64,000 nucleotides of DNA from Catenuloplanes indicus (GCF_030813715.1 NZ_JAUSUZ010000001.1:9096501-9160500), one strand, 5' to 3'. Counted from the first letter of the stretch, positions 29,742-39,501 are shown. Notes: a model not told the origin generated them from the sequence alone. Numbers and translations are program-made.

Positions 29742-30448
29742 ACGATCAGGCCACCGGTCGCGCGGATGTTCTGGCCGGTGATCCAGCCCGCGTCCGGGCC
29801 GGCCAGCCAGGCGACGACCGCGGCGACCTCGTCGGCGGTGCCGACCCGGCCGAGCGCGCCGAACGCCGCCGCGGTCGCCTCGATCCGTTCCCAGGGTGCG
29901 GTGGCGCGCAGCATGTCGGTGTCGGTCTGGCCGGGCGAGACCGTGTTGGCCGTGATGCCGCGCGGGCCGAGTTCGCGGGCGGCGACCGCGGTGATCTGCT
30001 CCAGCGCGGCCTTGCTGGCGCAGTAGAGCGCGAGCCCGGGGCCGGCCACCACGGTGTTCAGCGTGGACAGGTTGACGATTCGGCCGTGGTCGCGCATCAG
30101 CGTGGCCGCCTCCCGGATCGCCAGCAGCGGGAACCGCGTGTTGATCGCCATCACCCGGTCGAAGTCGTCACCGGTCAGCTCCGCCAGCGGGATGCTCGGC
30201 GCGATCGCGGCGTTGTTGACCAGGATGTCCAGCCCGCACGCGCGGACCGGCGCGAACATCGCGTCCAGCGCGCCCGGATCGGCCTGGTCGGCCCGGACCG
30301 CCAGCACGCCGTCCCGCCGGAGATCGACGGCGTCGCGGCGGTACGTGTAGACGACGCGCGCGCCGAGCGCGGACAGCCGGTGCACGATCGCCCGGCCGAT
30401 GCCCCGCGAGCCGCCGGTCACCAGCGCGGTCTTTCCGTGGAGGGTCAT
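29738..30448 (-). CDS. Short-chain dehydrogenase/reductase
   Basis: A 236-aa classical SDR. The cofactor motif is TGGSRGIG, with NNAA in ILVNNAAIAP. The catalytic Ser is in IVNLSTLN and Tyr-Lys in ALYCASKAAL. The ending GWITGQNIRATGG is typical of FabG-like enzymes. It is 11 bp downstream of the AraC gene and likely in the same operon as that gene and the hydrolase at 31265. Substrate unknown. Confidence 0.93.
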   Translation of the reverse strand: MTLHGKTALVTGGSRGIGRAIVHRLSALGARVVYTYRRDAVDLRRDGVLAVRADQADPGALDAMFAPVRACGLDILVNNAAIAPSIPLAELTGDDFDRVMAINTRFPLLAIREAATLMRDHGRIVNLSTLNTVVAGPGLALYCASKAALEQITAVAARELGPRGITANTVSPGQTDTDMLRATAPWERIEATAAAFGALGRVGTADEVAAVVAWLAGPDAGWITGQNIRATGGLIV

Positions 30449-30459
30449 GGTTCCGGACG

Positions 30460-31245
30460 CTATCGGCGTACCGGCGCGGCGTCTTGAAGAATCGCGCGCA
30501 GCGCGCCGGGCGTGAGGCCGGCCAACGCCCCCGACTCGCGGGTCAGGTGTGGCTGGTCGGCGTAGCCGGCCCGGGCCGCGACCGCGGCGGGCGGCAGACC
30601 GCGGGTGAGCATGCCGACCGCGCGCTGGAAGCGGGCTGTCCGGGCGATCCGGGCGGGCGACTGGCCGAGCCGGTGACGGCAGGCCAGCTCCAGGCGGCGG
30701 CGGCCGACGCCGAGCGTGGCGGCGACGTCCGCGGGCCGCGCGCCGTCGCGGTGCAGCAGCCGCCACGCCGCGTCCGCGAGCACGTCCGCCGGCGACCCGC
30801 GGTCCCGGCCGGTGCGCGCGATCAGCAGCGCGTCCAGCGTGGCGCGGCGCGCGTCCCAGGACGGCGACGCGGCCAGCCGGTCCACCAGTTCCGCGGCGCG
30901 GCTCCCGCACGCCACCACACCGTCCAGAAGATCGGCCGAGGGTACGCCGAGGAACTCCGACACGCCGCGCGGCGTGAGCGCGACCAGCACTCCGTGCCCC
31001 CACGGGTGCCCGGCGCAGACGCCACCGGCGGATCGCGGCCCGGTCAGCACGGCGGTGCCGGCCTCCACGTCCACGACGAGCGCGGTGACGGCCAGCGCCA
31101 GCAGCCGGTGCGCGACCGGCCGGGCGCCGGGCCGGCCGAAACCGGCGTACCCGGCGACCAGCCCGCGCAGCGCCGGGTGCGGCGCGGCGACGCGGGGCGC
31201 GCACGCGCGCGCGTCGCCGTGCACCGGCACCGAGTGAACCGCCAC
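30460..31245 (-). CDS. AraC family transcriptional regulator
   Basis: A 261-aa regulator with the DNA-binding domain at the C-terminus (about 160-255): first helix-turn-helix DVAATLGVGRRRLELACRHRLGQSPARIAR, second PPAAVAARAGYADQPHLTRES with LAGLTPGALR. The N-terminal domain is of the DUF6597 type (HPALRGLVAGYAGF), as in AraC proteins that control neighbouring reductases. Predicted to regulate the SDR gene 11 bp downstream. Confidence 0.88.
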   Translation of the reverse strand: MAVHSVPVHGDARACAPRVAAPHPALRGLVAGYAGFGRPGARPVAHRLLALAVTALVVDVEAGTAVLTGPRSAGGVCAGHPWGHGVLVALTPRGVSEFLGVPSADLLDGVVACGSRAAELVDRLAASPSWDARRATLDALLIARTGRDRGSPADVLADAAWRLLHRDGARPADVAATLGVGRRRLELACRHRLGQSPARIARTARFQRAVGMLTRGLPPAAVAARAGYADQPHLTRESGALAGLTPGALRAILQDAAPVRR

Positions 31246-31264
31246 GGTGCCGAGTGTGCCGGGG

Positions 31265-31984
31265 TCAGATCCAGCCGTCCATCGCGGACAGGAACTCGCC
31301 GACGCGGCCGTACCAGACGGTGTGGCCGGCGCCCGGGACGGTGCGGACCGTGATCCCGGCGCCGGTGAGCCGCGCGACCGCGGCGTCGTCCGGTACGTAC
31401 TCGCTCGGATCCGCCCTGATCAGCAGCGACGGCACGGACGCGGCCGGCGCCAGGTCCCGGCCCACCGCGGACGCCAGCAGCTTCGCGGTGGAGGTGGTGT
31501 CCCAGCGCATCGCGGCCTCGATCTCGTTGAGCATGTCCCGCTCCGGCCACCACGGCCGGTCGCGCTGCAGCGTCTCGCGGTTACGGGCCGCCTTGCGCTT
31601 GTCCAGGTACGCGATCGCGGCCGCCAGGCCGTGCCCGCCGTCGTCCAGCCGCTGCGGCGGATCGACGTAGACCGCACGTGCCGGGCGCAGCTCGTCCACG
31701 GCCGCGGCCAGCACCACGCCGCCGAGCGAGTGCCCGACCGCCAGCTCCGGCGCGGCCGGCACGGTACGCAGCAGCAGGTCCACGACGTCCCGCAGGGTCA
31801 GGTCGCCGTCCGGAGCGGGGGAGTGACCGTGCCCGGGAAGGTCCGGCGCGATCACCCGGTAGCCCTTCTCGGCCAGCGCCGGCCCGACCTCGTGCCAGCT
31901 GCGCGAATCGGTGATCATGCCGTGGATCAGCACCGCCACGCGGTTCCCGGATCCCCATTCCCTCGTCTCAAGGATCTTCTGCAC
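31265..31984 (-). CDS. Alpha/beta hydrolase
   Basis: A 239-aa alpha/beta hydrolase. The oxyanion loop is LIHGMITDSRSW, the nucleophile elbow is VGHSLGGVV, the acid is in IRADPSEYV and the histidine in VPGAGHTVWYG. An APDLPGHGHSP motif places it with esterase/peroxidase-like hydrolases. It is the first gene of a leftward set with AraC and SDR (gap 19 bp). Confidence 0.9.
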   Translation of the reverse strand: MQKILETREWGSGNRVAVLIHGMITDSRSWHEVGPALAEKGYRVIAPDLPGHGHSPAPDGDLTLRDVVDLLLRTVPAAPELAVGHSLGGVVLAAAVDELRPARAVYVDPPQRLDDGGHGLAAAIAYLDKRKAARNRETLQRDRPWWPERDMLNEIEAAMRWDTTSTAKLLASAVGRDLAPAASVPSLLIRADPSEYVPDDAAVARLTGAGITVRTVPGAGHTVWYGRVGEFLSAMDGWI

Positions 31985-32051
31985 CCCGGAATATTACCGG
32001 CGGGTACGCTGCCGTCGCGCGGACGTGGCTCACATCGGCGAAGATCAGCGC

Positions 32052-33251
32052 GTGCTGTGGACGCCGAACTTCGCCCGATACTTCGTGGCCCGCTCCGTCT
32101 CCGTCCTCGGCGACGCCATGCTGCTGGTCGCGTCCGCGCTGGCCATCGGCGGCATCCACGGCGCCACCGGGATCGGCGTGGTGCTGGCCGCCTGGATGGT
32201 GCCGTTCCTCGGCTTCATCCTGTTCGGCGGCGTGATCGCGGACCGGATCGGTGCACGCCCGCTGATGCTCGGCGCTGACCTGGTCCGGCTGGCCGCCCAG
32301 GGCACGGTCGCGGCCGTGTTCCTCACCGGCGTACCGTCGCTGGGGCTCCTGATCGTCTGTTCCGCCGTGAGCGGCGCCGCCACCGCGATGTACCAGCCCG
32401 GCGTGAACGGCATCATCCCGCTGGTCACCGACGACCCGCAGCGCGCCAACGCCACCATCCGGGTCGCGAACGCGATCGCGGAACTGCTCGGCCCCGCCGC
32501 CGCGGGCATCCTGTTCGGCTTCGCCGGTGCCGGCGTCGTCTACACGGTCGACGCCGCCACGTTCGCGATCAGCGCGCTCTGCCTGGCGTTCGTCCGGGTC
32601 GGCCCGGTCCCACGCACCGAACGCTCGTCGATGGCCGCGGACCTGGCCGCCGGCTGGCACGAGTTCCGCTCCCGGACCTGGCTGTGGGGCGTCATCCTGG
32701 TCTGGGTCGCGTTCGGCGTGTTCCTGTTCGGCCCGCTGCTGCCGCTCGGCGCGGTCCTGATCAGCGGCACGCTCGGCCCGGCCGCGTACGGCTGGACGCA
32801 GTCCGCGGTCGGCGCCGGCACCATCCTCGGCGGCCTGGCCGCGCTCCGCCTCCGCCCGTCCCGCCCGCTCGCGGCCGGCGCGGTCGCGATGACCGGCTAC
32901 GTGCTGCTGCCCCTGGCGATCGCGCTGCACGCCACCCTGCCGATGCTGCTGGCCGCCGCTGCGGTCAACGGCGCCGCCTGGGCGTTCTGGTCGGTGATGT
33001 GGCAGACCAGCGTCCAGACCCAGGTCCCGCCGCGGATGCTGAACCGGCTGACCGCCTACGAGGTCCTCGGCTCCGACGGCAGCCTCCCCATCGGCCAGTC
33101 CTTGGCCGGGCCGGTGTCGTCCTTGATCGGCGAGGAACGCGTGCTGGCCGTCTCGGCCACGGCCGGCCTGTTGGGCTGCGCCGCCCTGCTGCTGACTCCC
33201 GCCGTCCGCAACCTGCGCCGCGCCCCCGACGCGGCCACCGTGCCGTCGTGA
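32052..33251 (+). CDS. MFS transporter
   Basis: A 399-aa membrane protein with about 11-12 hydrophobic segments, of the MFS_3 (enterobactin exporter EntS-like) type (ARYFVARSVSVLGDAMLLVA, VIADRIGARPLMLGADLVRL). The GTG at 32052 is chosen because residues then begin directly before the first helix; GTG 32025 is possible. Expected to export a small molecule by proton antiport; substrate unknown. Confidence 0.9.
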   Translation: MLWTPNFARYFVARSVSVLGDAMLLVASALAIGGIHGATGIGVVLAAWMVPFLGFILFGGVIADRIGARPLMLGADLVRLAAQGTVAAVFLTGVPSLGLLIVCSAVSGAATAMYQPGVNGIIPLVTDDPQRANATIRVANAIAELLGPAAAGILFGFAGAGVVYTVDAATFAISALCLAFVRVGPVPRTERSSMAADLAAGWHEFRSRTWLWGVILVWVAFGVFLFGPLLPLGAVLISGTLGPAAYGWTQSAVGAGTILGGLAALRLRPSRPLAAGAVAMTGYVLLPLAIALHATLPMLLAAAAVNGAAWAFWSVMWQTSVQTQVPPRMLNRLTAYEVLGSDGSLPIGQSLAGPVSSLIGEERVLAVSATAGLLGCAALLLTPAVRNLRRAPDAATVPS

Positions 33252-33280
33252 ACGAGGAGACCGTGTCGCCGATACCGTCA

Positions 33281-33345
33281 AGATCCTTTCATGCGTCAGC
33301 GCCTTTCCGCGCGGGCGGAAAGGGCGCTGACGCATGAAAGGATCT
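33281..33345. repeat. Very long near-perfect inverted repeat (30-bp arms, 4-base loop)
   Basis: The left arm 33281-33310 starts AGATCCTTTCATGCGTCAGC; the right arm 33315-33345 is its reverse complement with one extra base; the loop is GCGG. It lies 29 bp after the MFS stop and 72 bp before the broken NmrA-like gene. It could be a bidirectional terminator or a miniature mobile element. It has no T-run outside the stem. Confidence 0.85.
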
Positions 33346-33417
33346 CGCAGCCGCCCTCAGCGGAAGTCAGCGGTGTGGTCGTGGCCCACGTGATGTGCGG
33401 GCGGCCGGGGTGGCCGG

Positions 33418-33773
33418 TCACCCGCCGCAGCGACCGAGGGGATCGTCGTCGGCGCGGCTGACGTCGTCGTGGCCGAGGTGGACCAGGCGGCGTACGCCGG
33501 CCTCCTCGGCCAGTGTGATGACGTCCGCGGCGGCCGGGCCGAGGACGCCGCCCATCGCGACCAGGTGCAGGCGTGTCACGCCGCGCAGCGCCGGGACCAG
33601 CGAGGGTGGGTCGTCGAAGTCGCCGGCGACGACCTCGACGGACGGGGCAGCGCGCGGGCGGCGGCCGGGTCCGGGCCGCGGGTCAGCGCGCGGACCTCGT
33701 GGCCGTCGGTCACGAGGTGCCGGACGAGGGCGCGGCCGACCGTGCCGGTCGCGCCGGTGACGAGAATGGGCAC
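33418..33773 (-). pseudogene. Frameshifted, truncated NmrA-like NAD(P)-binding gene
   Basis: From GTG 33773 the frame reads PILVTGATGTVGRALVRHLV, then VRALTRGPDPAAARALP. It loses the family pattern around 33640-33655, where the next frame continues with VEVVAGDFDDPPSLVPAL, GVTRLHLVAMGG and GVRRLVHLGHDDVSRADDD. One frameshift joins them. Intact homologues are about 280 residues; only about 118 remain. Confidence 0.78.
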
Positions 33774-33843
33774 GCCACCGGTGAAACCACATCCGGAACG
33801 CGGACAGCCCGTTCGCATAAGCGTCCTGAGCTGCTGAAAGGAC

Positions 33844-36030
33844 TCAGGAGAATCGCCGGAGACGGAGGCTGTTGGCGACCACGAAGACGGACGAGAACGC
33901 CATCGCGCCGCCCGCGATCATCGGGTTGAGCATGCCGGCGGCGGCCAGCGGCAGGCCGGCCAGGTTGTAGGCGAACGCCCAGAACAGGTTGCCCTTGATG
34001 ATCGCCAAGGTGCGCCGGGACAGCCGGATCGCGTCCGCGGCCGCGGTCAGGTCGCCGCGGACCAGCGTCAGGTCGGCGGCCTCGATCGCCACGTCGGTGC
34101 CGGTGCCCATGGCGAGCCCGAGGTCGGCCTGGGCGAGCGCGGCCGCGTCGTTGACGCCGTCACCGGCCATCGCCACCACCCTGCCGCGCGCCTGCAGCTC
34201 CTTGACCGCGTCGACCTTGCCGGCCGGGAGCACGCCCGCGAGCACGTCGTCGATGCCGACCTCGGCCGCGACCGCGCGTGCGACCGTCTCGTTGTCGCCG
34301 GTCAGCAGCACCGGGTGCAGGCCGAGCCGCTTCAGCCGGGCGATCGCGTCCGCGCTGGCCGGGCGGACCCGGTCGGCGACCGCGAGCACGCCGCGGGCCG
34401 CGCCGTCCCAGCCGGCCACGACCGCGGTGCGGCCCTGCGATTCCGCGGCCGCACAGGCTTCCACCACGTCCGGGGGTACGTCGTAGCCGCGCTCGCGGAG
34501 CAGGGCGGGCCGGCCGACGACGATCTCCCGGCCGTCGACCTCTCCCCGTACCCCCAGTCCCTCGAGGTTCTTGAAGTTGGCCACCGGGGGCAGATCGGTG
34601 TGGCCGGCCGCGACGGCGGCCGCGATCGGGTGCTCGGAGGCGGACTCGACCGCGGCCGCGAGCCGCCGCAGCTCGTCCGGATCCTGACCCCGCGCGGGTA
34701 CGGTCGCCGTCAGCGTCATCCGTCCCTCGGTGACCGTGCCGGTCTTGTCCAGCACGATCGTGTCCACCCGGCGGGTCTGTTCCAGCACCTCCGCGCCCTT
34801 GATCAGGATGCCGAGCTGCGCGCCGCGGCCGGTGCCGACCAGCAGCGCGGTCGGCGTGGCCAGCCCGAGCGCGCACGGGCACGCGATGATGAGCACGGCG
34901 ACCGCGGCGGTGAACGCGGCGTTCCAGCCGGCGCCGGTGCCGACCCACCAGCCCAGCGTGCCGGCCGCGAGTGCGATGACGAGCGGGACGAACACGCCGG
35001 AGATCCGGTCGGCGAGTCGCTGCACGTTCGCCTTGCCGGCCTGGGCCTCCTCGACCAGGCGGGCCATCTGCGCCAGGCGGGTGTCCGCGCCGACCCGGGT
35101 GGCGCGCACCAGCAGCCGGCCGCCGGCGTTGACGGTCGCGCCGGTCACCGCGTCGCCGGGCCGCACCTCGACCGGCACGGACTCGCCGGTCAGCATGCTC
35201 GCGTCCACGGCGGACGTGCCCTCCTCGACCACGCCGTCCGTGGCGATCTTCTCGCCCGGCCGTACCACGAAGAGGTCCCGGGGTTTCAGGGTGTCGACCG
35301 GGACGCGGGTCTCGGTGCCGTCCCGGAGCACGGCCACGTCCTTGGCGCCCATGTCGAGCAGCGCGCGCAGCGCCGATCCGGCACGCCGCTTCGACCGGTG
35401 CTCGAAGTACCGGCCGGTCAGCAGGAACGTGGTGACGCCGGCGGCGGCCTCGAGGTAGATGTTGCCGGCGCCGTCGGACGGGCCGATGTCCAGCCGGAAC
35501 GGGTGCGTCATGCCCGGCTCGCCCGCGGTGCCGAGGAACAGCGCCCACAGCGACCAGCCGAACGCCGCGAGCGTGCCCAGCGAAACCAGCGTGTCCATGG
35601 TGGCGGCGCCGTGCCGCAGGTTGATCGCGGCGGCCCGGTGGAACGGCCAACCGCCGTAGACCACGACCGGCGCGGCCAGCGTCAGCGACGCCCACTGCCA
35701 GTAGGTGAACTGCCAGGCCGGAACCATCGCCAGCAGGATCACGGGTACGGACAGCACCGCGGACACGATCAGCCGGGTCCGGAGCGGGTCGGCGGGCGCG
35801 GCCTGCTCCGGCTCCTTCCGCTGTGTCGCGGTGTAGCCGGTCTTCTCCACGGTCGCGATCAGGTCGTCCGCGGTGATGCCCCGGCCCACCGTCGCGGTCG
35901 CCTTCTCCGTGGCGTAGTTGACGGTCGCGGTCACGCCGTCCATCCGGTTGAGCTTCTTCTCGATCCGGTTCGCGCAGGCGGCGCAGGTCATGCCGCCGAT
36001 CGCGAGCTCGATCCGCTGCGTGTCAGCCAT
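33844..36030 (-). CDS. copA: Copper-translocating P-type ATPase
   Basis: Exports Cu(I) across the membrane at the cost of ATP. The 728-aa protein has an N-terminal heavy-metal domain (GMTCAAC at residues 13-19), about eight transmembrane helices, the actuator TGES, the CPC metal site ([13 protein letters not shown]), the phosphorylation site DKTGT, the SEHP motif of P1B pumps and the hinge GDGVND. The start overlaps the stop of the upstream gene by 8 bp, so it is cotranscribed. Control by the divergent csoR and its operators is expected. Confidence 0.97.
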   Translation of the reverse strand: MADTQRIELAIGGMTCAACANRIEKKLNRMDGVTATVNYATEKATATVGRGITADDLIATVEKTGYTATQRKEPEQAAPADPLRTRLIVSAVLSVPVILLAMVPAWQFTYWQWASLTLAAPVVVYGGWPFHRAAAINLRHGAATMDTLVSLGTLAAFGWSLWALFLGTAGEPGMTHPFRLDIGPSDGAGNIYLEAAAGVTTFLLTGRYFEHRSKRRAGSALRALLDMGAKDVAVLRDGTETRVPVDTLKPRDLFVVRPGEKIATDGVVEEGTSAVDASMLTGESVPVEVRPGDAVTGATVNAGGRLLVRATRVGADTRLAQMARLVEEAQAGKANVQRLADRISGVFVPLVIALAAGTLGWWVGTGAGWNAAFTAAVAVLIIACPCALGLATPTALLVGTGRGAQLGILIKGAEVLEQTRRVDTIVLDKTGTVTEGRMTLTATVPARGQDPDELRRLAAAVESASEHPIAAAVAAGHTDLPPVANFKNLEGLGVRGEVDGREIVVGRPALLRERGYDVPPDVVEACAAAESQGRTAVVAGWDGAARGVLAVADRVRPASADAIARLKRLGLHPVLLTGDNETVARAVAAEVGIDDVLAGVLPAGKVDAVKELQARGRVVAMAGDGVNDAAALAQADLGLAMGTGTDVAIEAADLTLVRGDLTAAADAIRLSRRTLAIIKGNLFWAFAYNLAGLPLAAAGMLNPMIAGGAMAFSSVFVVANSLRLRRFS

Positions 36031-36889
36031 GGGTGTGCCCCGGCTCCCCGTGCTCGGTGGTCATCGTGAACTCCGCGGTCCGCACCGTGCCGCGATGCTG
36101 GAAATCCAGGAACAGCCGGTACGTGCCCGGCGACGGCACCTCGACGGTGAAGCCGAGCCCGTCCGCGTCCGGGTGCACGTGCAGGTAGGCGAGGTCGCCG
36201 TCGCGCAGCGCGACCAGGTGCCCGTACGCGCCGAGGTAGCGCTCCAGGTCGGTGACCGGTGTGCCGTCCCGGGTGATCGCCATGGTGAGGCGCGACGGCT
36301 CGCCCGCGGTGATCCCGCCGTCCGCGGTCACGGTGTAGCCGTCCACCGTGTCCGTGAAGCCGGGGCCGGGCAGCGGCTGCGGGCGGTAGTCACCGGCGGC
36401 CGGCACGTCCGCGCCGAGCGTCAGCGGCTCGTCGCGCCCGGCCGGGTGGAAGTCGGCGAAGACTCGGTAGTCGCCGGGCGTGGGCACGGACAGCGTGACC
36501 TCCCAGGTGCCGTCGGCCGCGCGCACCGGATGCAGGTGCCGGTAGCCGGTCAGGTCCCGGCGGACCACGATCAGGTGCAGGTCGCGCTCGTGCGTGGGGG
36601 TGAACGCGGTGACCGTCGCCTCGTCCGGCCCGATGATCCGGAACCGGAACGGCTGTGGCGCGGTGGTGCTGAGCGTGTCGGTGAGCGGCGCCAGCCGGTA
36701 GCCGTCCTGGGCGATCTGCAGGCCGCCCGGCGTTTCCGGGTGCGTGTCACCGCCGCCGTGGCTCTCGGTGTGGGTGGCCGGCGCGGGCGGGCTCGGGTCC
36801 GGGCCGATGGTGCGGCCGAGGCCGAGGGCCGCGCCGAACACCGCGACCAGGCCCAGCCCGAACGCGCCGAGCCGTGCGGGCGTGTTCAC
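36023..36889 (-). CDS. Membrane-anchored copper-operon protein, unknown function
   Basis: A 288-aa protein from GTG 36889 with GGAGGGAG upstream. The N-terminal hydrophobic segment is a membrane anchor or uncleaved signal ([20 protein letters not shown]), followed by a Pro/His-rich linker ([16 protein letters not shown]). Two beta-sandwich repeats follow, with [20 protein letters not shown] and [19 protein letters not shown], rich in His pairs that could bind copper. It is first in the copA operon. A periplasmic-side copper chaperone or sequestering role is inferred from context. Confidence 0.82.
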   Translation of the reverse strand: MNTPARLGAFGLGLVAVFGAALGLGRTIGPDPSPPAPATHTESHGGGDTHPETPGGLQIAQDGYRLAPLTDTLSTTAPQPFRFRIIGPDEATVTAFTPTHERDLHLIVVRRDLTGYRHLHPVRAADGTWEVTLSVPTPGDYRVFADFHPAGRDEPLTLGADVPAAGDYRPQPLPGPGFTDTVDGYTVTADGGITAGEPSRLTMAITRDGTPVTDLERYLGAYGHLVALRDGDLAYLHVHPDADGLGFTVEVPSPGTYRLFLDFQHRGTVRTAEFTMTTEHGEPGHTHG

Positions 36890-36927
36890 GTGCGTCTCCC
36901 TCCGACGTCCTTCGCCTCCGACCATAC

Positions 36928-37004
36928 ACATACCCCTGGGGGGTACCAAGGGCGGAGCGGCCGTACGTCCCGTAGCGTGCGCCACATACCCCCGGGGGGT
37001 TGTA
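36928..37004. promoter_or_regulatory. Two CsoR operators in the divergent copper promoter
   Basis: ATACCCCTGGGGGGTA-type dyad at 36928-36946 lies before the leftward copA operon. ATACCCCCGGGGGGTTGTAT at 36985-37004 lies before csoR, overlapping a TATCAT -10 (37003-37008). Both match the G/C-tract dyads bound by CsoR. One operator per promoter fits repression of both units and release by Cu(I). Confidence 0.88.
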
Positions 37005-37015
37005 TCATCCGTGCC

Positions 37016-37312
37016 ATGAGCAAAACCGCGCCGACCAGGGGCTACACGGCTAGCAAGGGCGATCTGCAGGCACGTCTGCGCCGGATCGAGGGGCAGGTGC
37101 GCGGCATCGAGCGGATGGTCGACGAGGACCGGTACTGCATCGACGTGCTCACCCAGATATCGGCGATCCAGGCGGCGCTGGACAAGGTGGCGCTGGGCCT
37201 GCTGGACGGGCACGCGCGGCACTGCATGCACGAGGGCGCGGCCGAGGGCCGCGCCGACGAGATGGCGACCGAGATGATGGCGGCGGTGGGCCGCCTGATG
37301 AAGCGCGGCTGA
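37016..37312 (+). CDS. csoR: Copper-sensing transcriptional repressor CsoR
   Basis: A 98-aa DUF156/CsoR protein. The Cu(I) ligands are conserved: Cys in RYCIDVL, then His and Cys in DGHARHCMHE. The arginine-rich helix LQARLRRIEGQVRGIERMV is the DNA-binding surface. It is divergent from the copA operon with two operators in the gap. Confidence 0.95.
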   Translation: MSKTAPTRGYTASKGDLQARLRRIEGQVRGIERMVDEDRYCIDVLTQISAIQAALDKVALGLLDGHARHCMHEGAAEGRADEMATEMMAAVGRLMKRG

Positions 37313-37314
37313 GG

Positions 37315-37989
37315 CTATCCGGCCGGCGTGCGCAGCGCGGCGAACCGTGGGCGGGTGTGCACGGTGAAGCCCATCGCCTCGTACAGCCGCACCGCACCGG
37401 TGTTGGTCGCGGCCGCATGCAGGAACGGTGTCTCACCGCGCGCCACGATGCCGGCCGCGACCGCGCGGACCAGACGAGACGCGAGGCCCTTGCCGCGGAA
37501 GTCCGGGTCGGTGCAGACCGCGCTGATCTCGGTGAAGCCCGGTGGGCGCATGCGCTCGCCGGCCATCGCGATCAGCCGGCCGTCGTGCCGGAGCCCCAGG
37601 TAGCTGCCCAGCTCGACGGTGCGCGGGCCGAACGGGCCGGGGCGGGTGCGCGCGGTCAGGTCCAGCATCTCCGGCACGTCGGCCGGGCCGAGGCGCACCG
37701 CGTCCGGGTCCGGCTCGGCGCGCAGCGCGGTCGCGACCATCTGCACGCCGTCCATCATCTCCACCACGGTCCAGCCGTCCGGTGGGGTGATCCGCGGGCC
37801 GGTGACCAGCAGCTGCTCGCCGGCACCGGCGAGGGTGGCCAGATCGGCCCAGGCGGCCGGGTCGCCCGGCTCGGCCAGACCGTGGAACGGGCCGACCTCG
37901 GGAAGAAAACGGACGGCGGCGCCGGCGCGGCGGCCGAGGTGTGCGTGCGGGCCGTGGACGATCGACGCCCACACCGGATTGTCGAGCAT
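37315..37989 (-). CDS. GNAT acetyltransferase (FR47-like)
   Basis: A 224-aa protein. The GNAT domain is in the C-terminal half: ISAVCTDPDFRGKGLASRLV (acetyl-CoA loop RGKGLA), GETPFLHAAATNTGAVRLYEAMGF. The N-terminal half is the weaker FR47/DUF1 region. ATG 37989 (MLDNPVWASIVH) is preferred over 38010. Substrate unknown. Its stop is 2 bp from the csoR stop (convergent). Confidence 0.86.
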   Translation of the reverse strand: MLDNPVWASIVHGPHAHLGRRAGAAVRFLPEVGPFHGLAEPGDPAAWADLATLAGAGEQLLVTGPRITPPDGWTVVEMMDGVQMVATALRAEPDPDAVRLGPADVPEMLDLTARTRPGPFGPRTVELGSYLGLRHDGRLIAMAGERMRPPGFTEISAVCTDPDFRGKGLASRLVRAVAAGIVARGETPFLHAAATNTGAVRLYEAMGFTVHTRPRFAALRTPAG

Positions 37990-38068
37990 GGCCACCATTA
38001 TCCGGATCATCCGTCGTACCCCCGACAGCCCTTGATCAACTTTGCCGTACGGTCGTTATGATCTGCCG

Positions 38069-38827
38069 GTGATCGAGCCGTTCGGACTTCTCCTCGCCTT
38101 CAGTGGCGCCGGCACCGGCGGCGTCCGGTTCGCCCTTTCCGAGGGCGCGGACGCGCTGCGCTGGCGTGTGCTGCGGGAGAGCGCCGGGGTGCTGCCCGGC
38201 GCGTCCGACCCGTTCCTGGTCCGCGACACCGGCGGCGCGATCCACTGCCTGACCGCGGGCGGTGACGGCGTGCGGGTCTGGACCACGGCCGACCTGGAGA
38301 CCTGGTCCGGCCCGCGGGTGCTGCCGGTCGGCGTGACCGGCGTGCGCGCGCCGAAGGCCTACCCGGACGGCGCCGGGCACCGGGTGATCTTCACGGCGGG
38401 CGGCCGCGCGTACGGCGTGCACACCGCCGGCCTGGACACCGCCGGCCTGGACACCGCCACCGCGCCGGTGCCGCTGCTCGACCGGTCCGGCGACGACGTG
38501 GCGCTGCTGCACGCGAACGGCGTGGAGTACCGGTTCCACTCCGACGGCGGGACGCTGGTCCAGTGTCGCCGCGACGGCGACTCGTTCACCGAGGTCAAGC
38601 ACGGCATCGGCGACGGCGAGGCCGCGGTGGTCTTCGCCGGGCTCGGCGGCCGCACCTGGTACCTGCTGGCCGGCACCGGCGACGGCCTGCGCCCGTACGT
38701 CACCCGCGGCATCGGCATCGGCGCATGGCAGCCCGCCAGCCCGGACGGCATGCCCGCCGGTGCCCGCCGCGGCGGTGTCATAACCGTGACAGAGGACGAG
38801 TTCAAGCGCCTGGAGGCGCACGCCTGA
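38069..38827 (+). CDS. Putative beta-propeller protein (GH43-like fold), unknown function
   Basis: A 252-aa protein from GTG 38069 (IEPFGLLLAFSGAGTGG). The pattern SDPFLVRDTGGAIHCLT and VWTTADLETWSGPRVLP, with blade-like repeats, resembles five-bladed propellers of the GH43/GH62 kind, but the catalytic acids are not clear and no signal peptide is present. A six-codon AGLDT duplication sits near 38430-38455. It may be a degenerate or intracellular relative. Confidence 0.6.
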   Translation: MIEPFGLLLAFSGAGTGGVRFALSEGADALRWRVLRESAGVLPGASDPFLVRDTGGAIHCLTAGGDGVRVWTTADLETWSGPRVLPVGVTGVRAPKAYPDGAGHRVIFTAGGRAYGVHTAGLDTAGLDTATAPVPLLDRSGDDVALLHANGVEYRFHSDGGTLVQCRRDGDSFTEVKHGIGDGEAAVVFAGLGGRTWYLLAGTGDGLRPYVTRGIGIGAWQPASPDGMPAGARRGGVITVTEDEFKRLEAHA

Positions 38828-38865
38828 CCGTTGACCTTGGGCCTTTCATTCGCCATGGTGAATCA

Positions 38866-39501
38866 ATGGGCGCGAGCGAGGACTGGTACGAATGGCACCG
38901 GCCGTACGACGAGCCGGGGTCGCCGCTCGCGGCCCGGCTCGCCGTGGTGCAGCGGCACATCACCGACTGGCTGGACAGCCGCCCCGGCGAGCTGCTCACC
39001 TGCGTGAGCGCCTGCGCCGGCCAGGGCCGCGACCTGATCGGCGTGCTGGAACGCCGGGACGACGCCCGCCGGGTCCGCGCCCGGCTGCTGGAGACCGACC
39101 CGCGCAACGTCGCGGTCGCCGAGGCGCACATAGCCCGGGCCGGGCTGACCGGCGTCGAGGTACTCCGCGCCGACGCCGGCGACCTGGCCAGCTACGCCGG
39201 CGCGATCCCGGCCGACCTGCTGCTCTTCGCCGGCGTGCTCGGCAACGTCACCGACGCCGACGCCCGCACCAGCGTCACCGCGTTCCGCTCGCTGTGCGCC
39301 ACCCGCGGCACCGTGATCTGGACCCGGACCCGGCAACCCCCTGACCTCACCCCGGCGGTACGTGGCTGGCTGGCCGACGAGGGTTTCGAGGAGCTCACGT
39401 TCGAGGCGCCGCCGAACGCGACGTTCTCGGTCGGCGTCCACCGCCTGACCGTGCCGCCCCGGCCGCTCACGGTTGGCCGGATGTTCACGTTCGTCCGGTG
39501 A
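38866..39501 (+). CDS. Class I SAM-dependent methyltransferase
   Basis: A 211-aa protein (MGASEDWYEWHRPYDEPGSP). Motif I is degenerate but recognisable (LLTCVSACAGQGRDLIGVL), followed by VRARLLETDPRNVAVAEAHI and the acidic VLRADAGDLASY; LLLFAGVLGNVTDAD is motif IV. The family is found in actinobacteria as a stand-alone small-molecule methyltransferase. Substrate unknown. Confidence 0.83.
   Translation: MGASEDWYEWHRPYDEPGSPLAARLAVVQRHITDWLDSRPGELLTCVSACAGQGRDLIGVLERRDDARRVRARLLETDPRNVAVAEAHIARAGLTGVEVLRADAGDLASYAGAIPADLLLFAGVLGNVTDADARTSVTAFRSLCATRGTVIWTRTRQPPDLTPAVRGWLADEGFEELTFEAPPNATFSVGVHRLTVPPRPLTVGRMFTFVR

Noticed and set aside
34315-36069. Rightward open frame opposite copA
   Set aside because: Shadow of the P-type ATPase; composition is Arg/Gly/Pro with no motifs.
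38069-38827. Active GH43 enzyme
   Set aside because: There is blade-like similarity only; catalytic acids and a signal peptide are not evident.
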